From assembly GCA_964370035.1 (NCBI GenBank), contig CAYJGT010000074.1:1-6224 (forward strand): 6,224 nt of DNA. The letters run 5' to 3'. Position 1 is the first letter of the stretch. Every line of letters begins with the position of its first letter. The stretch is from CAYJHC01 sp964370035. Lineage in GTDB: Bacteria; Bacillota; Clostridia; Peptostreptococcales; Anaerovoracaceae. A program made the position numbers and the translations under genes. Shown here in pieces: positions 1 through 5,628 of this stretch. The notes beneath the pieces are model-generated. The model had not been told where the DNA came from, made no database searches, and worked only from the letters and a program-made list of their open reading frames with translations.

Positions 1-124
1 CAAGAGTCAAACGAAAGCTAGCCTTGAACTTGAGTGTTCATATGAACCTTTTTCTATAATGTTCTTAAGGACTATGCCAGTGGAAATAAACATAGAAAGG
101 AGGGGGGAGTTAATCCCTCATTAA
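1..124 (+). CDS. 3' end of an upstream gene, possibly TadE/TadG-like
   Basis: A reading frame enters from the left edge (first full codon at position 2) and stays open for 40 codons to a TAA at 122-124. That is longer than expected by chance in such AT-rich DNA. The residues alternate hydrophobic and polar (ASLELECSYEPFSIMFL, then VEINIERRGELIPH), as in beta strands. Weakly, this resembles the C-termini of TadE/TadG-like pseudopilins, where an aromatic/proline-containing strand pair leads to a final strand ending in R-x-E. The start and most of the protein lie outside the window, so the family is a guess, although its being coding is fairly likely. The next gene starts 27 bases after the stop, so the two are probably cotranscribed. 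Confidence 0.5.
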   Translation, partial: KSQTKASLELECSYEPFSIMFLRTMPVEINIERRGELIPH

Positions 125-135
125 AAAGAGGGAGG
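103..135 (+). promoter_or_regulatory. Hairpin over stop codon and ribosome binding site
   Basis: TCCCTC (114-119) pairs perfectly with GAGGGA (128-133), a 6-bp stem with an 8-base loop that contains the upstream stop codon. The right arm overlaps GGAGG (131-135), the only Shine-Dalgarno sequence for the 605-residue gene. The same left arm can instead pair with GGGGGA (103-108, one G-U pair), which would free GGAGG. A ribosome finishing the upstream gene would open the lower hairpin, so translational coupling is the simplest reading. Pairing is seen in the sequence; its function is inferred. The GGAGG lies 16 bases before the ATG, unusually far. Confidence 0.35.
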
Positions 136-151
136 TTGCTTCAATAAGAAA

Positions 152-1969
152 ATGGAAAGCAAGTATTTGAGAATCACAGTTACTATAATGGTTATATTAG
201 CCTTTATGATGACAGGTTTAGCGGTAGATGTAAAGGGATATAGCCAAAGCCCTTATAGGACAACACCTAAGGCGAGTAGCAAATATTTTCAGGGCACAAA
301 TTCTAGTCCATTTTATTTTAAAAATAAAAGTAATGAATATGGGAAAGGTATATTACCAACAAAGAATACACAATATATACCAATAGCCACAAGGGGTTAC
401 GGAATGGAAACCAATAAGGCTTTATATCCAGATGGCAGTGGCAATAGTTGGATGCTATGGTCAATGCAAGGAAGAAAATCTAATCAAACCTTTGGATATA
501 AGGCAACTAATTGTATAAAGTGGAATGAAACCACTAGAAGTTATGACAAGATTGATGTTGTGAATATTGTCACTAGCTGGGCAAAAGGCCCATCATATAG
601 AAGAGCATTTGGCCCCTATATTGCTATTGTAAAAAACCCAAACATTAACGTTAGAACATCAGGAATTGAGGATATGGCAGTTTCTGTTAAATACTATAAA
701 GCAGGAACTACTACACCAATAAAAATTAAAACTAATGGAACAATAAGAGATATAGATGACTATCAAATGGTTGGGATAAGCCCAGTAGTGGACTATATAA
801 CATACAAAAATAGCTATCTAAAAAAACATGTAAGCCAAACTAGTTTTGCTTGTTTTAGAAATGGAAATATTCATACTAATAGTCCTTATACGGCAGTAGG
901 ATATGTGGCTAATACTAGTTATTTAAATATTAAATTTGGAGATAATAAATATTTAAGGGGAAACTCCTATGATAAAAAAACTTATAATAATTTGTGGGGC
1001 GATGGCAAAGGCTGGAAACATTTTTTTGTAGGGTCTTCAAATATTCATACAATCCCCAATAACATACCAGATATTAAACCTTTTGTGATAAATGTAGACG
1101 TTAATAAAAAAAGGGAAGCCAAAGGGTGGAATTTGAACTTAGATGCAGGGACACTTTACACTGATGATGATTTGATAATTGGCTCAAATTTACGGGATAT
1201 TATGGCAAAGGGGCAGAATAAAGCAGATATTATTTCAAGTTATTATTTAATATACAAAAATGGAGAATTAATAAAACGAAGTGAGGTAAAGAAGAGCAAT
1301 ACAGAAGACTTTGTTGGAGGCGAAGGAATGCACCTTATATCTGAAAGTTTGGATGAAATTGGCGTTGGAGATATAAAAATTTATTGGTATGCTAGCGATG
1401 GAGTTCCTGACTATAAAAGTAGAGGACCTGTAATAATGGAATTCAAATTACTTGAAGGCAAAGATGCGGATTTAACAATTGATGGACAGGTAAATCACCT
1501 AAAGGCTTGGGATGAAAATAGGAATGTGTTTAATGCTTTTTATTATAACAAGGTTGGTAGAAACTATGTAGGTAATGAGGATAAAATCTCTATTGGTGAT
1601 TATTTGAAAGACGATAATAGACCGAGAGAAAGATATCAAAATGTCTTTTGGCCAGGGGAGGAGTTTGTTATAGAGGCCATTGGGGGAGATGGAATCCATT
1701 CTATAAAAGTTGAAATAGAAAATGCAAGTGGATTTAAAAGTGGGAATGATGGCGAAATGTATGAAACCTGGTTGAGTCAAGATGTAGAAGGTGTTTGGAA
1801 AGGAAGCCTTTGGGATGAAAGTATGGTTGACAAAGGTGGAAAGGAAAAGCCGGAATTAATTAATTTTGTATTTACACCTTATAGGAAGGGGCAGCCTGGG
1901 CAAGTCTATAAAGTTCCTGTAATAATAGATAATTACAGGGCATTTTGGGACTTAAAGTTCCAACTTTAG
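152..1969 (+). CDS. Large secreted protein of unknown function
   Basis: This gene encodes 605 residues. The N-terminus (K4, R7, then a hydrophobic stretch from about I8 to V25) is a signal peptide, with likely cleavage after A24 or G29, so the protein is exported. No LPxTG sorting signal, S-layer repeat, lipobox or C-terminal membrane span is visible. The mature part is rich in Tyr, Trp, Asn and Gly and has only two cysteines (C121, C234), typical of a beta-rich extracellular protein. No catalytic motif was recognised. The C-terminal part (about 450-605) has the features VFWPGE (498-503), WKGSLWDESM (549-558) and VPVIIDN ending at 594. From memory these recall the end module of large clostridial surface proteins, so the C-terminus is probably natural. 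ATG 152 is the only in-frame start after the stop at 122-124, although its GGAGG (131-135) is 16 bases away. The possible TadE-like neighbour hints at a pilus or surface role, which is inference. Confidence 0.8.
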   Translation: MESKYLRITVTIMVILAFMMTGLAVDVKGYSQSPYRTTPKASSKYFQGTNSSPFYFKNKSNEYGKGILPTKNTQYIPIATRGYGMETNKALYPDGSGNSWMLWSMQGRKSNQTFGYKATNCIKWNETTRSYDKIDVVNIVTSWAKGPSYRRAFGPYIAIVKNPNINVRTSGIEDMAVSVKYYKAGTTTPIKIKTNGTIRDIDDYQMVGISPVVDYITYKNSYLKKHVSQTSFACFRNGNIHTNSPYTAVGYVANTSYLNIKFGDNKYLRGNSYDKKTYNNLWGDGKGWKHFFVGSSNIHTIPNNIPDIKPFVINVDVNKKREAKGWNLNLDAGTLYTDDDLIIGSNLRDIMAKGQNKADIISSYYLIYKNGELIKRSEVKKSNTEDFVGGEGMHLISESLDEIGVGDIKIYWYASDGVPDYKSRGPVIMEFKLLEGKDADLTIDGQVNHLKAWDENRNVFNAFYYNKVGRNYVGNEDKISIGDYLKDDNRPRERYQNVFWPGEEFVIEAIGGDGIHSIKVEIENASGFKSGNDGEMYETWLSQDVEGVWKGSLWDESMVDKGGKEKPELINFVFTPYRKGQPGQVYKVPVIIDNYRAFWDLKFQL

Positions 1970-2179
1970 GTATATAACAATTACTTATTAAGGTAGATTT
2001 GATTTTGGCAGCTACCTAATTTGAAAAGTATTTGATTATGGATTGATATTGTATAACTATTATACAGGTGAGATTGAAAATACAAAATAAAAGTTCATTT
2101 GTTATAAATATCTACTAAATATCATATTATTTATTGTGAATCGATACGAAATATGATAAGATTGAAAAATAAGGAAAGT

Positions 2180-2184
2180 GGAGG
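2180..2184 (+). promoter_or_regulatory. Ribosome binding site setting the flavoprotein start
   Basis: GGAGG lies 4 bases before ATG 2189. The in-frame upstream ATG at 2153 has no purine-rich site before it, so translation most likely begins at 2189, twelve codons inside the longest open frame. Confidence 0.65.
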
Positions 2185-2188
2185 ATAT

Positions 2189-3418
2189 ATGGAAGAAGTA
2201 GCATCTCTTGTTTTTTGGGAGACTATTGTTATTGGGGCTGGATCAGCAGGTCTTTTTTTTGCAGCTAATCAAAAATCAAGGAGCTGTTTGGTTTTAGAAA
2301 AGACTGAAAAAATTGGACAAAAAATGCTATTAAGTGGCGGAGGTGCCTGTAATCTGACTCATGCAGGAAATATGAAAGACTTTGTTTCAAAGTATGGAGA
2401 AAAAGGGAAAAATATAAGAACTGTATTGTATAAATATAATAATGAAATACTCAAAAGTTACATAGAAAAAAACGGTGTAAGTTTAATAGAAAGAGAAGAT
2501 GGGAAGATTTTTCCTAAATCTATGAAGGCGAACGAAATTAAAAGCCTTTTAGAACAAAACTGTAGAAATAAACAAGTTGTTATAAAAAAATCTGAAAGTG
2601 TAACTAAGGTTGAAATCCAAGAAGATAAAACTTTTATTGTTAATGAAAAATATAAAACTAGCAATTTGGTTATTGCGACAGGAGGGGTTTCTTATCCCGA
2701 AACAGGTTCAGATGGAGAAATTTTTAAACTAATTAATAATCTTGGGATGAAAATTGTGGAACCAAAAGAAGCTTTGGTTCCATTAGAAATAAAAGAATAT
2801 CCATTTAGAAACATTGAAGGGGTAGCGGTAAAAGAGTGCCAGGTAAAAATCTTAGATGGTAAGACAAATAAAAAAATTGCGGAAAAAACAGATGATTTAC
2901 TTTTTACAAAAAAGTGTTTATCTGGACCAGTTATTTTGAATATATCTAGATACTATGAAGAAGGACGTAAAATTAGTTTATGCTTTACAAAAAAGAAAAA
3001 TATTATAAGTACAAAAAATATTAATCAAAGCATTTTGAACTTTCTTACAAATGAACTTTCAATTCCAAAGTCGCTAACTCTCGAATTACTTAAAATATTA
3101 AAGGTTGACGAAAATCAAAAGGCATCTGCAGTAGCAAGTAAAACATTGCGACCTTTTGTTGAAGGGTTTGTCTTTGAACTAGTTGGAACAGAAGGATTTA
3201 ATAAAGCAATGGCCACAGCTGGAGGAGTTGACATTGAAGAAATGAATACTTCAACCTTTGAAAGTAAAAAAATTAAAGGACTTTATATAATTGGAGAAGC
3301 TTTAGATATAGATGGAGATACAGGTGGATATAATTTGCAGTTTGCATTTTCTTCGGCTATGGCAGCGGCCGAAAGCATAAATAATAATATACAAGAAAAA
3401 GTAAGCAAACTTAATTAA
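2189..3418 (+). CDS. HI0933/BaiN-family FAD-dependent oxidoreductase
   Basis: This is a cytoplasmic flavoprotein of 409 residues from ATG 2189 (421 if ATG 2153 were used), the usual length for the family. Residues 13-21 carry the dinucleotide-binding GxGxxG motif (IVIGAGSAG). E37 ends the second strand and would contact the FAD ribose. The family signature GQKMLLSGGGACNLTH follows at 43-58. ATGG (163-166) is the second FAD-contact motif, and the C-terminal FAD motif GEALDIDGDTGGYNLQ is at 369-384. Members are annotated NAD(P)/FAD-dependent oxidoreductase, BaiN-like or aminoacetone oxidase family; the true substrate of most is unknown, and the sequence alone does not settle it. It begins about 220 bases after the previous gene and ends 33 bases before the threonine ammonia-lyase start with no terminator between, so it probably leads a three-gene operon. 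It is visibly more A- and Lys-rich than the two genes that follow. Confidence 0.9.
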   Translation: MEEVASLVFWETIVIGAGSAGLFFAANQKSRSCLVLEKTEKIGQKMLLSGGGACNLTHAGNMKDFVSKYGEKGKNIRTVLYKYNNEILKSYIEKNGVSLIEREDGKIFPKSMKANEIKSLLEQNCRNKQVVIKKSESVTKVEIQEDKTFIVNEKYKTSNLVIATGGVSYPETGSDGEIFKLINNLGMKIVEPKEALVPLEIKEYPFRNIEGVAVKECQVKILDGKTNKKIAEKTDDLLFTKKCLSGPVILNISRYYEEGRKISLCFTKKKNIISTKNINQSILNFLTNELSIPKSLTLELLKILKVDENQKASAVASKTLRPFVEGFVFELVGTEGFNKAMATAGGVDIEEMNTSTFESKKIKGLYIIGEALDIDGDTGGYNLQFAFSSAMAAAESINNNIQEKVSKLN

Positions 3419-3441
3419 TAGTGTAAAGCTAAAGTTGAATT

Positions 3442-3446
3442 GGAGG
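3442..3446 (+). promoter_or_regulatory. Ribosome binding site setting a GTG start
   Basis: GGAGG is spaced 5 bases from GTG 3452. The longest open frame begins at TTG 3440, but that codon overlaps this ribosome binding site and has none of its own upstream, so GTG 3452 is preferred. Confidence 0.75.
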
Positions 3447-3451
3447 ATAGG

Positions 3452-4642
3452 GTGAACTTAGAAAGATTTTATCAAGCGGAGTTTGCGCTTAAAAAAGTCG
3501 CAAGAAAAACAGGGACGATTAAAGCGCAAAGCATTTGGCCAGAGAAGGAAATATATTTAAAAACAGAGAATTTACAAAGGACGGGATCTTTTAAATTGAG
3601 GGGGGCATATTTTAAAATGTCCACCCTAACAAATGAGGAAAAAGCTAGAGGAGTAGTTGCTTGTTCAGCGGGAAACCATGCACAGGGAGTAGCTCTAGCA
3701 GCAAAAGAAAGTGGAGTTAAAGCAACGATTTTTTTACCTAGTGTAGCACCTATTTCAAAAGTGGAAGCGACTAGAAGTTATGGTGCAGAAATTCGATTAA
3801 TTGATGGAGTTTACGATGATGCTTTTCTAGCGGCATGTAAATTTCAGGAAGAAACAAATGCGGTTTTCATACATCCTTTTGATGATGAGGATGTGATCTG
3901 CGGGCAAGGTACTATTGGACTAGAAATTCTTGAACAGATTCCGGATGTAGAAAACATAGTTGTTCCTGTAGGCGGTGGTGGATTAATTGCTGGAATTGGA
4001 TATGTTGTAAAAAAACTGAATCCAAAATGTAAAGTCTATGGAGTTCAAGCGAAAGGTGCAGGCAGTATGTATGCTTCTCTTTTAGAGGATTCTAGAGAAA
4101 GATTACTGTCAGTGAGCACCTTTGCAGATGGAATCGCAGTAAAAGAACCAGGGGAACTAACATATGAGCTATGTAAAGAGTATGTAGATGAAGTTGTAAC
4201 TGTAACAGATGATGAAATTGCAGCTGCAATCTTAACTCTAATGGAAAAGGAAAAGCTGGTTTCTGAAGGTGCTGGAGCAGTAGCGGTTGCAGCTTTGATG
4301 TTTGATAAAATAAAAGTTGATAAAGATGTTACTTGTGCACTTGTTTCAGGCGGAAACATAGATGTAAACATCCTGTCTAGAGTTGTAAATAGAGGATTAC
4401 AAATGTCGGGCCGGGTTACTGAAATCTCAGTAGAACTGCTTGACAAGCCAGGTCAATTGTTAGCAGTTGCGGAATTAATTGCAAAAGAAGGAGCTAATGT
4501 GACTAAAGTTAGCCATAAAGTTGGTGGTGAAGAAGCGAAGGTCACTGAATGTGTATTGCATATAACATTAGAAACCAGGGATCATGATCACCTTGAAAGA
4601 ATAAAAAAGAAATTTATTGAAGAGGGATACAAATTAGTATAA
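3452..4642 (+). CDS. ilvA: Threonine ammonia-lyase with ACT domain
   Basis: This PLP enzyme converts L-threonine (and probably serine) to 2-oxobutyrate and ammonia, by way of 2-aminocrotonate and 2-iminobutyrate. It supplies isoleucine synthesis or threonine fermentation. It has 396 residues from GTG 3452. The catalytic fold covers about 1-315: the PLP lysine is K48 in SFKLRGA (46-52), the substrate loop SAGNHAQG is at 72-79, the phosphate-binding GGGGL is at 174-178, and the serine contacting the PLP ring nitrogen is S299 in SGGN. A single ACT domain fills about 320-396 (ISVELLDKPGQLLAVAELIA and following). The length matches the roughly 400-residue single-ACT form common in Bacillota. It is longer than ACT-less catabolic TdcB (about 330) and shorter than the roughly 510-residue E. 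coli IlvA. The ACT domain suggests allosteric control by an amino acid, but isoleucine or valine cannot be named from sequence. No T-box or leader peptide fits in the 33-base gap upstream. It is followed by ridA, its functional partner. Confidence 0.95.
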   Translation: MNLERFYQAEFALKKVARKTGTIKAQSIWPEKEIYLKTENLQRTGSFKLRGAYFKMSTLTNEEKARGVVACSAGNHAQGVALAAKESGVKATIFLPSVAPISKVEATRSYGAEIRLIDGVYDDAFLAACKFQEETNAVFIHPFDDEDVICGQGTIGLEILEQIPDVENIVVPVGGGGLIAGIGYVVKKLNPKCKVYGVQAKGAGSMYASLLEDSRERLLSVSTFADGIAVKEPGELTYELCKEYVDEVVTVTDDEIAAAILTLMEKEKLVSEGAGAVAVAALMFDKIKVDKDVTCALVSGGNIDVNILSRVVNRGLQMSGRVTEISVELLDKPGQLLAVAELIAKEGANVTKVSHKVGGEEAKVTECVLHITLETRDHDHLERIKKKFIEEGYKLV

Positions 4643-4667
4643 GCGCTTAATTCAATCAAGAATTAAG
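4640..4667 (+). repeat. Palindrome and AT-rich hairpin between ilvA and ridA
   Basis: Two overlapping symmetries are present. TAAGCGCTTA (4640-4649) is a 10-bp perfect palindrome containing the ilvA stop codon. CTTAATTC (4646-4653) and GAATTAAG (4660-4667) form an 8-bp perfect stem with a 6-base loop. No run of T follows, so this is not a normal terminator. It could be an RNA processing or stability element tuning ridA relative to ilvA, or simply chance in AT-rich DNA. Confidence 0.3.
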
Positions 4668-4702
4668 AGTAAGTTATAGAGGTTTATTTATAGGAGGAAA
4701 AA

Positions 4703-5086
4703 ATGTCGAAATCAGTAAATGTAATTTTATCAAAAGAAGCGCCAGCGCCAATTGGACCCTACTCTCAAGCTGTACAATATGGAGATATGTTGTTTTGTTC
4801 TGGACAAATTCCGTTAGACGCAGAAAGCGGAGAAATTGAAGGTACTACTATTGAAGAGCAGACAGAAAAAGTTTGCAAAAATGTAGAAGCTGTTTTAAAG
4901 GCGGCGGGCATGGATTTTTCTAATGTTATAAAAACAATGTGCTTTGTAGATAAAATGGCTGACTTTGCAGCGTTTAATGAAGTTTATGGAAAATATTTTG
5001 TTTCGAAGCCGGCAAGATCCTGTGTTGCTGCAAAAGAATTGCCTAAGAGTGTTTTAGTTGAAGTTGAAGTAATAGCGGTTAAATAA
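4703..5086 (+). CDS. ridA: RidA enamine/imine deaminase
   Basis: RidA (YjgF/YER057c/UK114 family) is a cytosolic, normally trimeric enzyme that hydrolyses reactive 2-aminoacrylate and 2-aminocrotonate enamines/imines to keto acids, protecting PLP enzymes from damage. Its 127 residues are the typical length. Visible family features are GPYSQAV (18-24), CSGQIPLD (32-39), the VYGKYF segment (94-99), the substrate-carboxylate arginine R105 in PARSCVA, and E120 in the final VLVEVEVIA strand; R105 and E120 match the conserved catalytic-site positions. The AGGAGG at 4692-4697 sits an ideal 5 bases before the ATG. It lies 60 bases after ilvA with no promoter or terminator evident between, so the two are probably cotranscribed. 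This pairing resembles the tdc operon arrangement, where the RidA homologue TdcF accompanies threonine dehydratase. The gene ends 43 bases before a strong terminator. Confidence 0.96.
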   Translation: MSKSVNVILSKEAPAPIGPYSQAVQYGDMLFCSGQIPLDAESGEIEGTTIEEQTEKVCKNVEAVLKAAGMDFSNVIKTMCFVDKMADFAAFNEVYGKYFVSKPARSCVAAKELPKSVLVEVEVIAVK

Positions 5087-5129
5087 TTTTAGCTAAATAT
5101 TTAGAATTAATTAAAATGGAAACAGAAAA

Positions 5130-5168
5130 AAGCCATTAGAGATTAAATAATATTATCTCTAATGGCTT
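5130..5168. terminator. Bidirectional terminator between ridA and small gene
   Basis: A 14-bp perfect inverted repeat (5130-5143 with 5155-5168) encloses an 11-base AT loop. Read on the - strand the stem is followed by a six-T run (complement of A 5126-5131), a textbook intrinsic terminator for the small - strand gene that ends 17 bases earlier. Read on the + strand the tail is T-rich but interrupted (ATTAGTTTGTTTGG), still likely to end the ilvA-ridA transcript. Confidence 0.9.
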
Positions 5169-5185
5169 ATTAGTTTGTTTGGTTA

Positions 5186-5284
5186 CTACGCGTCCTTTTC
5201 ATTTCGGTTGAGTAAAACGGCAACAAAGGCAATAATAGCTGTCGCCACAATGGCAATTCGAACTGCTTTAGATACTGTTTGCAT
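5186..5284 (-). CDS. 32-residue single-span membrane protein
   Basis: On the - strand, ATG at 5284-5282 opens a 32-codon frame ending in TAG (5188-5186) and immediately a second stop, TAA. The support is unusually complete for so short a gene: GGGAGG (5298-5293) lies 8 bases before the ATG, a -35/-10 promoter lies just upstream, and the terminator follows 17 bases after the stop. By hand count the frame is about 42% G+C, higher than its very AT-rich flanks. The protein has a short N-terminus with K6 and R9, a hydrophobic helix from about I10 to L25 (Ala/Ile/Val-rich), and a charged tail NRNEKDA. The positive-inside rule predicts N-in/C-out. I recognise no family. The layout is shared by small membrane regulators that accompany larger membrane proteins and by type I toxins of the Fst/TxpA kind; nothing here decides between them. 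It faces ridA convergently and forms its own transcription unit. Confidence 0.75.
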   Translation of the reverse strand: MQTVSKAVRIAIVATAIIAFVAVLLNRNEKDA

Positions 5285-5314
5285 ATGAACAACCTCCCTT
5301 CAATACTTTAATAT

Positions 5315-5343
5315 AGAATATAATGTAAAGAAGATATAGTCAA
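5315..5343 (-). promoter_or_regulatory. Promoter of the 32-residue membrane protein gene
   Basis: On the - strand, TTGACT (5343-5338) and TATTCT (5320-5315) are separated by exactly 17 bases. This is a good match to the housekeeping sigma factor consensus, with TTGACA and TATAAT each matched at 5 and 4 of 6 positions. Transcription should start near 5308, giving a leader of about 25 bases with the GGGAGG inside it. Confidence 0.7.
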
Positions 5344-5360
5344 GTACATATTAGGTTTTT

Positions 5361-5395
5361 ATAAAGAAACTATTGTAGGATCATAGAGAAACTAT
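5361..5395. repeat. Paired 13-bp direct repeats, candidate operator
   Basis: ATAAAGAAACTAT (5361-5373) and ATAGAGAAACTAT (5383-5395) are identical at 12 of 13 positions and start 22 bp apart, close to two helical turns, so a protein dimer could bind one DNA face. The nearer copy ends 17 bases upstream of the -35 of the small-protein promoter (on its strand), a typical activator position. The 9-bp core with a 13-bp gap has the geometry of LytTR-type response regulator sites, but the bases match that consensus only partly. Confidence 0.45.
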
Positions 5396-5479
5396 ATATA
5401 TTGTCTCTGTAAAATTAATAAAAATTTTCAAAACTAGCTTTAATTTCTATTATAAGTTTTGGAGTAGCTTTTGAAAAAA

Positions 5480-5506
5480 GGCGAAAAGGGCGAAAAGTGG
5501 CTAAAA
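5480..5506 (+). repeat. Short GGCGAAAA repeat cluster
   Basis: GGCGAAAA occurs at 5480-5487 and 5489-5496, followed by the variant GGCTAAAA at 5499-5506. The copies are 9-10 bp apart, about one helical turn, and end 13 bases before the -35 of the zinc-ribbon gene promoter. They could be regulator sites or merely slippage-like repeats. Each GGCGAA differs at the first position from the Spo0A box TGNCGAA. Confidence 0.35.
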
Positions 5507-5519
5507 GCATTTGATTTTT

Positions 5520-5548
5520 TTGCAATTAGAATTTGTTTGTAGTATAAT
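5520..5548 (+). promoter_or_regulatory. Promoter of the zinc-ribbon gene
   Basis: TTGCAA (5520-5525) and a perfect TATAAT (5543-5548) are separated by 17 bases, with a T run just upstream. Transcription would start near 5555, giving a leader of about 74 bases before ATG 5629. Confidence 0.75.
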
Positions 5549-5628
5549 ATAAAAGTTAAAAAGGAAAAGAGTTATTTGTTGAATTATTGCAGAATTTAAT
5601 TAAATTTAAATAATATGTGGAGGGAACG

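Larger units (their letters stand above)
5285..5628. other. Intergenic region between divergent genes
   Basis: These 344 very AT-rich bases separate the - strand small membrane gene from the + strand zinc-ribbon gene. They hold the two divergent promoters, a pair of 13-bp direct repeats, a GGCGAAAA repeat cluster and both ribosome binding sites. No further gene, RNA gene or recognisable riboswitch was seen. CAAAACT (5429-5435) and AGTTTTG (5455-5461) form a loose inverted repeat of doubtful meaning. Confidence 0.7.

Noticed and set aside
30..60. Promoter-like TTGAGT (30-35) and TATAAT (55-60) with a perfect 12-bp palindrome GTTCATATGAAC (36-47) between them
   Set aside because: The spacer is 19 bases, and the whole stretch lies inside the open frame of the upstream gene, where its codons read as a normal beta-rich protein end. 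An internal promoter is possible but not supported.
1499..1780. 93-codon - strand frame inside the 605-residue gene
   Set aside because: It is antisense to the conserved-looking C-terminal region with no ribosome binding site or family features.
1991..2017. Inverted repeat AGGTAG/CTACCT after the 605-residue gene, as a possible terminator
   Set aside because: The stem has only 6 bp with a 15-base loop and no T run follows; it could easily be chance.
2099..2128. TTGTTA and CATATT as a promoter for the flavoprotein operon
   Set aside because: The spacing is 18 bases and the -10 matches at only 4 of 6 positions in very AT-rich DNA, where such matches are common. An operon promoter probably lies in 1970-2180, but none can be singled out.
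4045..4446. 133-codon open frame on the - strand inside ilvA
   Set aside because: It lies wholly opposite the catalytic and ACT-domain coding sequence of a certain gene and has a low-complexity Ser/Thr-rich product, as expected of an antisense shadow.
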